Positions 54,600 to 63,037 of a DNA stretch of 64,000 nt are shown here, in pieces (the stretch's first letter is position 1; the number at the start of each line of letters is the position of its first letter). Under the pieces are notes generated by a model that saw only the letters and a list, made by a program, of their open reading frames with translations, ran no database searches and had not been told where the DNA came from. The translations under genes were made by a program, and so were the position numbers. Origin of the DNA: Haloferula sp043729195 (GTDB taxonomy: Bacteria; Verrucomicrobiota; Verrucomicrobiia; Verrucomicrobiales; Akkermansiaceae); assembly GCA_043729195.1 (NCBI GenBank), contig JAYTLR010000016.1, positions 62,001 to 126,000 of the forward strand. The letters are read 5' to 3'.

Positions 54600-54830
54600 G
54601 GGGGAAAAAGTGCCGACGGGGGAAAAGTTCCAAGTGCCAAGGAAAGTTCCAAGTGTGAAAGGTCCAAGTGCCAAGCGGGAGAAGTGCCAAGCGGGAGAAG
54701 TGCCAAGGGGAAAAGGGCCAAGGGGAAAAGGGCCAAGTTCCAAGGGGGAAATGAGATGCAGTTCCGCGCGCCGGTCTTGTTTCGAACTTGGAACTTCCTA
54801 GCTTGGCACTTGGAACTTCTTCACTTGGAA
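54600..54830. repeat. Low-complexity region with 17-bp inverted repeat and short tandem repeats
   Basis: AAGTTCCAAGTGCCAAG (54625-54641) is the perfect reverse complement of CTTGGCACTTGGAACTT (54802-54818). Between them are tandem GGGAGAAGTGCCAAGC and GGCCAAGGGGAAAA units. The same motif recurs near 44530. It fills the space between the small basic protein gene and upp and codes for nothing convincing. Confidence 0.75.
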
Positions 54831-54832
54831 CT

Positions 54833-55453
54833 TCAAGCCGTGCCGAAGAGCCGGTCGCCGGCATCGCCGAGGCCGGGCAGGATGTAGCCGCGATCGTTGA
54901 GACAGCGGTCGATCGCCGCGGTGAAGACCGGGATTTCCGGCCAGGCGGCCTCGAAGGTGGCGATGCCTTCCGGCGCGGCGACGAGGCAGGCGAGGCGGAG
55001 GTGGGTCGCGCCGAGGTCGACCAACCGTCGGACCGCTTCGACCGCCGATCCGCCGGTGGCGAGCATCGGGTCGATCACGATGACTTCGCTCTCGGCCAGG
55101 GTGGGCGGGGTTTTGATGTAGTAGGGCTCGGGCAGCAGGGTTTCCTCGTTCCGGGCGAGGCCGATGTGGGCGATCGAGGCGTCCGGCAGCAGGTCGAAGA
55201 AGCCGTCGAGGAATCCGAGTCCGGCGCGCAGGATCGGCGTGAGGATGACCTTGCGTGCGACTTTGACCCCGCTGGTCACCTCGAGCGGCGTTTCGCAGGG
55301 GATGATGCGCGTTTCAAAGCCGGCCGTCACCGCCGGGACCATCAGCGAGGCGATCCGGCGCAGCCGTTGGCGGAATTCCGGGCCCGGGCAGTTCCGGCAA
55401 CGCAGGCCGGTGAGTTCGGCTTGGACGAGGGGGTGGTCGATGACGTGAACCAT
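54833..55453 (-). CDS. upp: Uracil phosphoribosyltransferase (206 aa)
   Basis: Upp salvages uracil with PRPP to give UMP. The sequence has VHVIDHPLVQAELTGLR at the N-terminus, ILTPILRAGLGFLDG, the PRPP loop VIDPMLATGGSAVEAV, CLVAAPEGI, AAIDRCLNDRGYILPGLGDAGDRLFGT at the end, all standard. Length is normal. ATG 55453 is preferred; a GTG lies three codons upstream. The inverted repeat lies directly beyond its 3' end. Confidence 0.96.
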   Translation of the reverse strand: MVHVIDHPLVQAELTGLRCRNCPGPEFRQRLRRIASLMVPAVTAGFETRIIPCETPLEVTSGVKVARKVILTPILRAGLGFLDGFFDLLPDASIAHIGLARNEETLLPEPYYIKTPPTLAESEVIVIDPMLATGGSAVEAVRRLVDLGATHLRLACLVAAPEGIATFEAAWPEIPVFTAAIDRCLNDRGYILPGLGDAGDRLFGTA

Positions 55454-55493
55454 GGCATTCACTCAAGCGCGATCCGTGCCGGGAGGCAAGGCG

Positions 55494-56264
55494 TCAGACC
55501 CGGCGGCGCTTGGTGAGCAGCAGCAGGATGCCGGCCATGGACAAGATGCCGGAGCTTGGCTCGGGCACGACGGTCGGCAGGGTGAAGCCGTTGAAGCCGT
55601 TGCCGCTGAGGTCGAAGAAGGCGGCCCCGCCCACCCCGATGCTGGGATTGCTGCTCCACATGCCGCCGGAGAAAGAGCTGACCAGTGGATCGCCGGACGG
55701 GGCGAGTTGGAGCACGGCGTCGCCTTCGATGGGACTGCGGCCGATGAGTGCCTCGAAGCCGACGGCGTTGACCGGGTTGATGTTGGCGAGAAGATGGATT
55801 CCGTTCGAATAGGGGGGAGCAACCGGAATGTTGACAAGCGGGCCCGGTGGATCGGATTCAAATCCCGTGACCCAGGAAATCTCGCCGGCATAGACAATGC
55901 TAAAGGCCTGCGGTAGGTAAAGGACCGCGCCAAACTGCATGCCAAGCGCGAAGGGGCCGACGTTGTTGCCGGCGCCATTTTGCCACGCAACCCCGTCATA
56001 GGTATAACTGGCGTAGCTGCCGGTGATAAAGGTAAAGAGTACTGAGCCGGTGGGAGGAGCGGATGCGAAAACGTCTTGCACCAGCGTGCTGGATCCCGGG
56101 GTTCCGGAGACGTTCATCGGGGAGCCCACCAGGTTGTAGCCTGCATCGTAGAAGCCGGTGGTGTAACCGACAGGGGTGGTGACTGCCGCGATGGCTGCTG
56201 GGACGAACAGAGCGGAAAGGGGGGGAAACCGGGCGGCACGGGGGAGGGCTCGGAGGAGTTTCAT
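55494..56264 (-). CDS. PEP-CTERM sorting domain-containing secreted protein (256 aa)
   Basis: An N-terminal signal (PLSALFVPAAIAAV) and the C-terminal sorting signal VVPEPSSGILSMAGILLLLTKRRRV (PEP motif, hydrophobic helix, basic tail) are both present. The middle is a beta-rich, Gly/Ser/Pro-rich sequence of unknown family (TTGFYDAGYNLVGSPMNVSG, FALGMQFGAVLYLP, GDAVLQLAPSGDPL). Such proteins are sorted by exosortase into the envelope or extracellular matrix; no exosortase is in the window. ATG 56264 follows the in-frame upstream open region; it gives a normal signal peptide. Confidence 0.88.
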   Translation of the reverse strand: MKLLRALPRAARFPPLSALFVPAAIAAVTTPVGYTTGFYDAGYNLVGSPMNVSGTPGSSTLVQDVFASAPPTGSVLFTFITGSYASYTYDGVAWQNGAGNNVGPFALGMQFGAVLYLPQAFSIVYAGEISWVTGFESDPPGPLVNIPVAPPYSNGIHLLANINPVNAVGFEALIGRSPIEGDAVLQLAPSGDPLVSSFSGGMWSSNPSIGVGGAAFFDLSGNGFNGFTLPTVVPEPSSGILSMAGILLLLTKRRRV

Positions 56265-56550
56265 AGGTGGCCCCGTCAAAACACCACCCCTTTCGCCTAT
56301 CTGCAAGACAGTATCTGGAAAATCCGGTGACGCTATCGTGATGTGGGATTCATAGGATGTGATTCTCCCGGGAAGCGCTCGGTGGGAGGAAGCGGGGTCT
56401 TGTTGCGGAGAGGGACCCAAAGGAGCAGATTGAAGCAGAGGTGGATCGGAGGAATTTGACCGATGGCTGGAAAGCCGCGGTGATCCAATTTCCCGATGAT
56501 CGTGATTTTGCTTCCGTTTCGGTGAGTTTTTTTCTGAATCGGGGCAACCC

Positions 56551-57654
56551 ATGAACGATTTTGTCCACGGCGAGCCGAGCTGGCGTCTCTCCCATGATCG
56601 GGTGAGATTGTGGCTGACGATCCGTGGCGGGCATATGGCTCCGGTCGAGTTCAAGCTCGGTGAGCGGACGGTTTCACCCTACGCGCTGGCACCGTGGTCG
56701 GCGGAGGAGGCCGACGCGGCTCTGCCCGGGCTGTTGGGTGTCTTGCGCGGCGACTTCCTGTGCTTCCCCTTCGGCGGTCAAAAAGACGCGCCGCCGCACG
56801 GGGTCTCGGCGAACGCCGAATGGAAAGTCGTAGCCGGCGGCGACGACCGGCTGCACGTCGGAATGGACGATCCTGACAGCGGGGGATGGCTGGAGAAAAT
56901 TGTCTTGCTGCGCGAAAGTGAGACGGCCGTTTATTGCGAGCACCGGATCTCCGGGGTGAATGGTCGCTACAGCTATGGCAACCACCCGATTCTCGACTTC
57001 TCCGGACTCGGGGAAGGCGAGGCGCGGGTCAGCGTTTCGGCATTCCGTTGGGCGTCGGTATATCCGGGACAGTTTTCAAATCCCGAGAACCGCGAATACG
57101 GCGCGCTGAAGCCGTCGGGTGAGTTTTCTGACCTGAGTGCAGTGCCGCTGGCGAATGGCGGCACGACCGATCTGACCCGCTATCCGGCGCGACAAGGATT
57201 CGACGACCTGGTGATGATGGTCAGCGAACCCGCGACGCCGGAGCAGCCCTTCGCCTGGTCGGCGGTGGCCTTCGACGGCTACGTCTGGTTCTCGCTGAAA
57301 AATCCTTCCGATTTCCCGGCAACCTTGTTTTGGATCTCCAACGGCGGCCGCCACGGCGCACCGTGGAACGGCTCGCACTTCGGGCGGCTTGGAATCGAAG
57401 AGGTTTGCTCGCATTTCTCGGACGGCGTCGACGTGTCACGGGAAGACCGCTTGGCGGCGAAGGGCATCCCGACGACCCGCGAATTCCGCAAGAACGAGAC
57501 CGTGTCGCTGCGTATCGCGCAGGCCGTTGCCGCCGTTCCACCGGACTTCGGCAAGGTCGTCTCGATCCGTCCGGACGGCCCCGGCAAAGTCGTTATCACC
57601 GGTGATTCCGGCGCGTCGGTCGAAAGCGCCGTCGACTGGAATTTCGTTCTCTAA
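56551..57654 (+). CDS. Aldose-epimerase/mutarotase-fold protein, unknown specificity (367 aa)
   Basis: The sequence has the overall pattern of galactose-mutarotase-like proteins: LTIRGGHMAPVEFKLGERTVSPYALAPW near the N-terminus, LLGVLRGDFLCFPFGG, HRISGVNGRYSYGNHPILDF (His in the position of the catalytic base) and WSAVAFDGYVWFSLKNPSDFPATLFWISNGGRHGAPWNG. I do not see a specific subfamily. Cytoplasmic; a sugar-binding or anomerising role is inferred from the fold and from the neighbouring sugar genes. Confidence 0.65.
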   Translation: MNDFVHGEPSWRLSHDRVRLWLTIRGGHMAPVEFKLGERTVSPYALAPWSAEEADAALPGLLGVLRGDFLCFPFGGQKDAPPHGVSANAEWKVVAGGDDRLHVGMDDPDSGGWLEKIVLLRESETAVYCEHRISGVNGRYSYGNHPILDFSGLGEGEARVSVSAFRWASVYPGQFSNPENREYGALKPSGEFSDLSAVPLANGGTTDLTRYPARQGFDDLVMMVSEPATPEQPFAWSAVAFDGYVWFSLKNPSDFPATLFWISNGGRHGAPWNGSHFGRLGIEEVCSHFSDGVDVSREDRLAAKGIPTTREFRKNETVSLRIAQAVAAVPPDFGKVVSIRPDGPGKVVITGDSGASVESAVDWNFVL

Positions 57655-57679
57655 CATCAAGGCATCCGCAACCAAGACC

Positions 57680-57808
57680 ATGAGTCATCCCCGCATCGTC
57701 CAAGACCTGACCACCCGCACCTCCGACACCGAGCCGCTGGTGTGCCTGCGCTACTTCGGCCCGGAAGTGAATCCCGATGCCCCGGCGATGGGCGCTTACA
57801 AGAAATGA
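57680..57808 (+). CDS. Short unknown reading frame (42 aa) overlapping the next lipoprotein gene
   Basis: It starts 26 bases after the mutarotase-like gene and ends in an ATGA overlap with the lipoprotein start (57805). The product (MSHPRIVQDLTTRTSDT, EPLVCLRYFGPEVNPDAP) has no recognisable family, signal or membrane helix, and no clear ribosome binding site. It might be a real small protein or a relic. Confidence 0.35.
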   Translation: MSHPRIVQDLTTRTSDTEPLVCLRYFGPEVNPDAPAMGAYKK

Positions 57809-58119
57809 ACCGAGTTTTCCTGCCGCTTGCCTGCGCCATCCTCACGTCGTCTTGCTCGTTCTACGACTACCCCTCGCGCACCCTCGTCGCGCGCGAGGGC
57901 GAGGATGTTTTTGGATATACTCTGGTAAAAGTGGAATCCGGCGCTGTAAAAATAAAGGGTGCTCCACCTAAACCCATGGAGATCAAGATCGGCCAACGCA
58001 TCTCGGCAGGAAACAATCAACATCTCGAACTGCTCTCCACCAACCCAGCGCACCGCCAAGCCACTTTCGACCACTCTTGGCTCGAATGGCATGGCGGTTT
58101 ATCACTTCCACCGTTCTAA
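57805..58119 (+). CDS. Small lipoprotein of unknown function (104 aa)
   Basis: A lipoprotein signal with lipobox LTSSC (Cys17) begins the protein (VFLPLACAILTSSCSFYDY). The mature part is short and mostly beta (GEDVFGYTLVKVESGAVKIKG). No family is recognised. It starts 4 bases before the stop of the short upstream frame. Confidence 0.6.
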   Translation: MNRVFLPLACAILTSSCSFYDYPSRTLVAREGEDVFGYTLVKVESGAVKIKGAPPKPMEIKIGQRISAGNNQHLELLSTNPAHRQATFDHSWLEWHGGLSLPPF

Positions 58120-58154
58120 CTATCAACGATCAACCATCGACTCTCAACTTCCCT

Positions 58155-59156
58155 ATGAAACTGCACAATGCCATGTGGCCCGGCTTGGTCGGGAAAGCGC
58201 CCGGAACCGACCACCCTCCGATCACGCTCGACCGTATGCTCGAACTGACCGTTGCCGCCGAGGTAAACGGCCGCAAGTTCGATGGCGTGGACCTTTTCAT
58301 GTTCCACCCGCACACCGATCCGGATGCCTCCGAGGACACAATCAAGGCCATGGCCGATCAGATCGCCTCGCGTGGTCTGAAGGTCGGCTCGCTCGTCGCT
58401 CCGGTCTGGCCGGGCACCGTTGGTGGCTCCGCGTTCGGGTCCGCTGATGATCGGAAAAACTTCGTCCTCGCCGTCGAGAAGGCCTGTCGCATCGCCGACA
58501 TCCTCAAGGCCCACGGCGTCCGCGACTACGGCCTGATCCGCATCGACTCCGCTGGCGGCGTCCATGACTGGTCGGCTGATCCCGCCGGCAACACCAAGCT
58601 CATTGCCGAGACCTGGCGCGAGGCCGGCAAGGTCGCGGCGCAACACGGCGAGCGCCTCGCCGCCGAAGGCGAAATCTGCTGGGGCGGCATGCATTCCTGG
58701 AAGGCCATGCTCGACACCCTCGAAGCGACCGGCATGCCGGAAACCGTCGGCTTCCAGGCCGACCTCGCCCACACCTACCTCTACCTCATGGGCTACAACG
58801 CCCCCGAAGCCGCCCTCCTCAAGGAAGGCTACACCGACGCGGAGTTCTGGCCCGCCTACAAGACCCTCACCGACGCCCTGCGCCCCTGGACCTTCGATTT
58901 CCACGTCGCGCAGAACGACGGCTCGGTCCACGGCACCGGCTCCCACGACAAGACCGGCCGCCATTGCCAGGCCAACGATCCGAACGGCAAACTCGATATC
59001 GCCAAGTGCGCGACCTATTGGCTCAAGGATGCCGACAAGCGCGGCATGAAGCACATCTGCTGGGACGGCTGCATGTTCTCCAACGAGACTCTGGAGAGCG
59101 CAGGCACCTGGAACGAGGTGCTCAAGGCCATGGTTGCCGTCGACGAGGCGCTCTGA
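58155..59156 (+). CDS. TIM-barrel sugar isomerase/epimerase-like protein (333 aa)
   Basis: The sequence follows the xylose-isomerase-like TIM-barrel pattern: KFDGVDLFMFHPHTD, GLKVGSLVAPVWPGTVGGSAF, YGLIRIDSAGGVHDW, AEGEICWGGMHSWKAMLDTLEATGMPETVGFQADLAHTYLYLMGY and TFDFHVAQNDGSVHGTGSHDKTGRHC. The Glu, His and Asp residues match metal ligands of AP-endonuclease-family-2-type sugar isomerases. Likely moves or epimerises a keto-sugar. A terminator follows, separating it from the cupin gene. Confidence 0.8.
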   Translation: MKLHNAMWPGLVGKAPGTDHPPITLDRMLELTVAAEVNGRKFDGVDLFMFHPHTDPDASEDTIKAMADQIASRGLKVGSLVAPVWPGTVGGSAFGSADDRKNFVLAVEKACRIADILKAHGVRDYGLIRIDSAGGVHDWSADPAGNTKLIAETWREAGKVAAQHGERLAAEGEICWGGMHSWKAMLDTLEATGMPETVGFQADLAHTYLYLMGYNAPEAALLKEGYTDAEFWPAYKTLTDALRPWTFDFHVAQNDGSVHGTGSHDKTGRHCQANDPNGKLDIAKCATYWLKDADKRGMKHICWDGCMFSNETLESAGTWNEVLKAMVAVDEAL

Positions 59157-59199
59157 GACTACCCCAATCCTCCACAACCCGTCGCCCATCTTCAAATAG

Positions 59200-59232
59200 C
59201 CCGCCGCCCGCCCATGGGCCGGCGGGTTTTTT
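59200..59232 (+). terminator. Rho-independent terminator after the TIM-barrel gene
   Basis: CCCGCC (59200-59205) pairs with GGCGGG (59221-59226) around a GC-rich loop with further internal pairing, followed by TTTTTT (59227-59232). Confidence 0.75.
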
Positions 59233-59243
59233 GGACGGGTCGC

Positions 59244-59304
59244 TTGACTTGGCGAGTCCCCGCGGGTTGGGGCCATTGACTCTTGCCACTGTATTTTCGA
59301 ATCT
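59244..59304 (+). promoter_or_regulatory. Possible promoter of the cupin gene
   Basis: TTGACT occurs at 59244 and at 59276. The second has GAATCT 17 bases downstream (59299-59304), 16 bases before the ATG at 59321. The -10 is weak. Confidence 0.3.
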
Positions 59305-59320
59305 TCAGAATCCATCTGCC

Positions 59321-60628
59321 ATGCCTGCTTCGACTTCAATTCTCGCGGATAAGCTACACGAGTACCCACATCACGATGTAATCGATGGAGGATCGGATTC
59401 GATTCTCGATGACTGCCTCAATCAGAACGACGGGGTGCTGCAACTACTGCACCGCTATGCAGGCAGAACATTTTGTTCGCCAGGGAAGCGCCTTCGCCTG
59501 GATGAGAAATCGTACTACCCAGACTACATGGGCGGGACGGGTCTCGATGAAGTTTGGATGTGCTGCACCGTGCCCATTGTGACAGGCGTCATCGATACCC
59601 GCACGGGAAAGGCACCATTTCGTGAAGGAGAAGCACACGTCCTCACGCGGAATGGGCAGGTCATCTCACTTCAAGATTTGATTGCGACCAATCCAGAGGC
59701 CGTTATGGGAGAGAAAGTCACGGCTTTTTCGAAATCCTTGTTCGGCAAGGTCACCTGGCCGATTGTGTCCAAGAAGTTCGACAATCTGAACCCGATTCCG
59801 CATCACCTTCACTGGGCAAAGTGGGAAGTGTATGACATCAATTCTTACGACAACCCCGGAGTTAACTCGTCGCATTATCACACCACGGCCATGGGGTTGT
59901 ATCCGTTTGTAACGAAGGATGATTTTCTCGGCTGCATGAAGCGCTGGGGACAAGGCGAGTATAATGGAGTCCGCCATCTATCTCCTCACACCATGATGCA
60001 CATTGATAACGGTTTTGTGATGCCGAACGGTGTTCTTCATTCGCCAACCGACCTTTGCACGCACGAGCTGCACGTCACGATGGATGAGCATTTCCTCGCC
60101 GAGGACCGAACGCTTGATGGCCGCATCGGAGCAGCCGATGCCTTTTATGCCTGCCGTGAAGAAGACTATCCGAAGGACAAACACGAAGACTGGGAGTTCC
60201 TGGTTGATACCTTCGACTTCGCAGCCAACCAAGACCCGGACTTCGTGAAGAAGAATTCGCGCCCGGCAATCACTGCCGAAGTATTCGTCGGCGAAGGCGT
60301 TGATGCGAAGTGGATCGTGTACGGTGATTTCCTCGGCGACCAGAAGGCCTCAATTCTTCGCCTCATCATCGAGCCCGGCAGCAAGATCAAGTTCTGCCCG
60401 GAGTGTCCCACGCTGTTCCACACGAACCGCGGCCGCGGCCGGGTTGGAAAACTCGAAGTGCGATATCACCAGGATATGAAGCTTGGCGAACTCTATCCTG
60501 AGATCGGTTTCATCACCCAGGCCGCACTTAATCGCGGCGGGGTGGAAATCGAGAACACGGGAATTGAACCGCTCGTCTTGACCTTCGACTTCCCGCAGAA
60601 CGCGCACTCCAAAACACCTGGCGTCTAG
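59321..60628 (+). CDS. Cupin-fold, phosphomannose-isomerase-like protein (435 aa)
   Basis: The first half is HYHTTAMGLYPF..; HSPTDLCTHELH and other His/Glu pairs sit on strands as in bicupin metal-dependent isomerases. FRLT-like HNHP patterns typical of PMI are not all clear, so the exact family is not assigned. The gene is AT-richer than its neighbours, has its own terminator upstream and likely its own promoter, so it may have been acquired separately. Cytoplasmic (no signal). A role in sugar processing is inferred from the cluster. Confidence 0.55.
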   Translation: MPASTSILADKLHEYPHHDVIDGGSDSILDDCLNQNDGVLQLLHRYAGRTFCSPGKRLRLDEKSYYPDYMGGTGLDEVWMCCTVPIVTGVIDTRTGKAPFREGEAHVLTRNGQVISLQDLIATNPEAVMGEKVTAFSKSLFGKVTWPIVSKKFDNLNPIPHHLHWAKWEVYDINSYDNPGVNSSHYHTTAMGLYPFVTKDDFLGCMKRWGQGEYNGVRHLSPHTMMHIDNGFVMPNGVLHSPTDLCTHELHVTMDEHFLAEDRTLDGRIGAADAFYACREEDYPKDKHEDWEFLVDTFDFAANQDPDFVKKNSRPAITAEVFVGEGVDAKWIVYGDFLGDQKASILRLIIEPGSKIKFCPECPTLFHTNRGRGRVGKLEVRYHQDMKLGELYPEIGFITQAALNRGGVEIENTGIEPLVLTFDFPQNAHSKTPGV

Positions 60629-60654
60629 AGCAAATCTCAGGAGTTCCCGGCCAT

Positions 60655-60683
60655 TTGACTTGAGATCCGGCTCGTGATACTTC
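60655..60683 (+). promoter_or_regulatory. Putative promoter of the second TIM-barrel gene
   Basis: TTGACT (60655-60660), 17-base spacer, TACTTC (60678-60683), about 40 bases before the ATG at 60723. Confidence 0.4.
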
Positions 60684-60722
60684 GAACTTTCCCCGCTTGG
60701 TATTCCTCATTTAAATCCACTC

Positions 60723-61742
60723 ATGCCCGAAAAAATCCTTCTGAAATCCCCGGTCAATCTCGGGATCGTCCCCACCCACCTGCGTTTTGTCGGTGCGCTC
60801 GTACCGGATGAAAACGGAAACTTTGCCCGGAATCCGGATGGCGAACTGCTGGTGGTGGCAGGTGTCCGGGAATTGCTGGAAATCTCGCCCGTCCTGTTCG
60901 GTTGCGTGCAGGTTCCGCTCTTTCCCGGAACCGATCCCGGGGACATCGGCGCGCTTGTCGGCGGACTGAAAGGCCTGGGGCTCGAAGTGGATTTCGTCCT
61001 GATGGTCGGCGGTGTCAATCCAATGAATCCGGCCGACGAGGACGCGGTGCTCGCGCAGCTCCTGCCCGGCCTGAAAGCGGCGGCCGCCCATGGCACCCGC
61101 CACGTCTCCTCCACCTCGATCGAGGAATGGATGAGCGCCAATGAAACCCGCCGCGAGGGCGCGGACCTCGCGGCGGCGATCGCCCAGAACGTGAAGCTCC
61201 ATCTTCGTGCCTATGAGGAGGCGGGACTTGCAGGGTCCTCCATCGAGAGCTGGAACATCGAGTTCCTCCGGCCCGGCGAGTTCAAGACCTTCACCAGCCT
61301 CGACCGCGGCTGGGCCTTCGTCAGCGCGGCCAACAAGGCGCTTGGCAAGCCGTTTTTCAAGCTGCTGGTCGATGCCGCCCACTGTGGCGACTCGGGCCTG
61401 AGCATCGCGGAGAACCAGACGCTCATCGCGGAAATCGCCGCCGCCGACGAGTTCGGGGTGTTCCATGCCTCCGCCAAGACCACGCGCGGCTGCCTTTCTT
61501 CCGATGACGGCTGGATAGCCGTGATGCTTACCGCCGCGGCCAGCACCGGAAAGCTCCGGCACGTCTATGTCGAAATGTTCGATCACGAGGATGCCGCCCT
61601 CGAAACCCTGCGCCAGCTCGACCCGGGTCATGGCATCGACACCCGCGACGGCCGCAGCTACACCGAGGTGGTGGCGGACGGATTGGCGGACATCGCACAC
61701 CGACTCAACAACCTCGCCGCGCGTGGGGTCCTGAAGTCCTGA
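60723..61742 (+). CDS. Second TIM-barrel sugar-metabolism protein (339 aa)
   Basis: The protein has a barrel-like alternation with LEVDFVLMVGGVNPMNPADEDAVL, HGTRHVSSTSIEEWM, SWNIEFLRPGEFKTFTSLDRGWAFVSAAN, KPFFKLLVDAAHCGDSGLSIAENQTLI and FGVFHASAKTTRGCLSSDDGW. Asp and His pairs could bind metal. It resembles xylose-isomerase-like proteins that process unusual sugars, but I do not assign an EC number. It precedes the Gfo/Idh/MocA gene by 33 bases and is likely co-transcribed with it. Confidence 0.6.
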   Translation: MPEKILLKSPVNLGIVPTHLRFVGALVPDENGNFARNPDGELLVVAGVRELLEISPVLFGCVQVPLFPGTDPGDIGALVGGLKGLGLEVDFVLMVGGVNPMNPADEDAVLAQLLPGLKAAAAHGTRHVSSTSIEEWMSANETRREGADLAAAIAQNVKLHLRAYEEAGLAGSSIESWNIEFLRPGEFKTFTSLDRGWAFVSAANKALGKPFFKLLVDAAHCGDSGLSIAENQTLIAEIAAADEFGVFHASAKTTRGCLSSDDGWIAVMLTAAASTGKLRHVYVEMFDHEDAALETLRQLDPGHGIDTRDGRSYTEVVADGLADIAHRLNNLAARGVLKS

Positions 61743-61775
61743 TCCCAGTTAAACCGCACTCCACTTCTCCTGATC

Positions 61776-62924
61776 ATGAAAAAAGAAATCCGCATCGGAC
61801 TCATCGGCTACGGCTTCATGGGCCGCACCCACTCGAACGCCTACTCGCAGCTCAGCCACTTCTTCGACACCACCCACGTCCCGGTCCGCCAGGCGGTCTG
61901 CGGTCGTGACGAGGCCAAGGTGAAGGTCTTCGCCGAAAAGTGGGGCTACGCGTCCTACGAAACCGACTGGCGCGAGCTGGTGAAGCGCGAGGACATCGAC
62001 GCCGTCGACATCTGCACGCCGAACGATTCCCACGCCGAGATCGCCCTCGAGTGCATCAAGCACGGCAAGATGATCCTTTGTGAGAAGCCGCTCGCCCTCA
62101 ACGGCACGCAGGGCGAGGCGATGGTCGCCGCGGTCGAAGCTTCCGGCCTGCCGAACCTCGTCTGGTACAACTACCGTTTCCTGCCCGCCGTCACGTTGGC
62201 GAAGAACATCGTCGATGCCGGCGAACTCGGCCGCGTGTTCCACTACCGCGCGAACTTCCTGCAGGACTGGACGATCTCCGAAGAACTCCCTCAAGGCGGC
62301 GCCGGCCTCTGGCGCCTTGATGCCGCGGCTGCGGGCTCCGGCGTGACCGGCGACTTGCTGGCCCACTGCATCGACACCGCCCGCTGGATCAACGGCGACA
62401 TCGTGTCGGTCAGCGCGATGACCGAAACCTTCATCAAGGAGCGCGTCCATACCGCGACCGGCGAGAAGCAGGCCGTGACCATCGACGATGCCTGCGCTTT
62501 CCTCGCCCGCTTTGAGAACGGCTCGCTGGCGATCTTCGAATCGACCCGCTACGCACGCGGCCACAAGGCGCTCTACACCTTCGAGATCAACGGCGAGAAG
62601 AAGTCGCTGGCGTGGGATCTCCACGACCTCAACTACCTCTCGTACTTCGACCACGGCGTCCCCGGGGACCGCCGCGGCTGGACGAACATCCACGCCACCG
62701 ACGGCGACCATCCCTACTCCGGCAACTGGTGGGTCCCCGGCCTCTGCCTCGGCTACGAGCACTCCTTCACCCATGAGCTGGCGGAGTTCTTCAAGTCGCT
62801 CGACGACCCGTCGGCGGAGAAGCGCTACCCCGACTTCCGCCACGCCCTCGGCACGCAGTATGTCTGCGACGCCGTGTTGGAATCGGCGAAGACCAAGCAG
62901 TGGGTCGACGTGAAAAAGTCCTGA
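61776..62924 (+). CDS. Gfo/Idh/MocA family oxidoreductase (382 aa)
   Basis: An N-terminal Rossmann fold (IRIGLIGYGFMGRTHSNAY, the classic G-x-G-xx-G) is followed by DAVDICTPNDSHAEIALECIKHGKMILCEKPLALNG, which contains the E-K-P motif with the catalytic Lys, and the C-terminal sugar-binding sheet (GAGLWRLDAAAAGSGVTGDLLAHCIDTARWI with His). These NAD(P)-dependent enzymes oxidise or interconvert sugar and inositol hydroxyls. Together with the TIM-barrel genes, it probably belongs to one oxidation/isomerisation route. Confidence 0.92.
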   Translation: MKKEIRIGLIGYGFMGRTHSNAYSQLSHFFDTTHVPVRQAVCGRDEAKVKVFAEKWGYASYETDWRELVKREDIDAVDICTPNDSHAEIALECIKHGKMILCEKPLALNGTQGEAMVAAVEASGLPNLVWYNYRFLPAVTLAKNIVDAGELGRVFHYRANFLQDWTISEELPQGGAGLWRLDAAAAGSGVTGDLLAHCIDTARWINGDIVSVSAMTETFIKERVHTATGEKQAVTIDDACAFLARFENGSLAIFESTRYARGHKALYTFEINGEKKSLAWDLHDLNYLSYFDHGVPGDRRGWTNIHATDGDHPYSGNWWVPGLCLGYEHSFTHELAEFFKSLDDPSAEKRYPDFRHALGTQYVCDAVLESAKTKQWVDVKKS

Positions 62925-63037
62925 CCCAGCCAGGGACCAGCGGATCGCGTTCAGCGGCCCGCGGGTCTCGGCAGGTGGTTGATTGAAGAGCCGTCGGCCA
63001 CCGCGGACGCGCGGCTCTCTCCAAAGTCGATTGAGTT

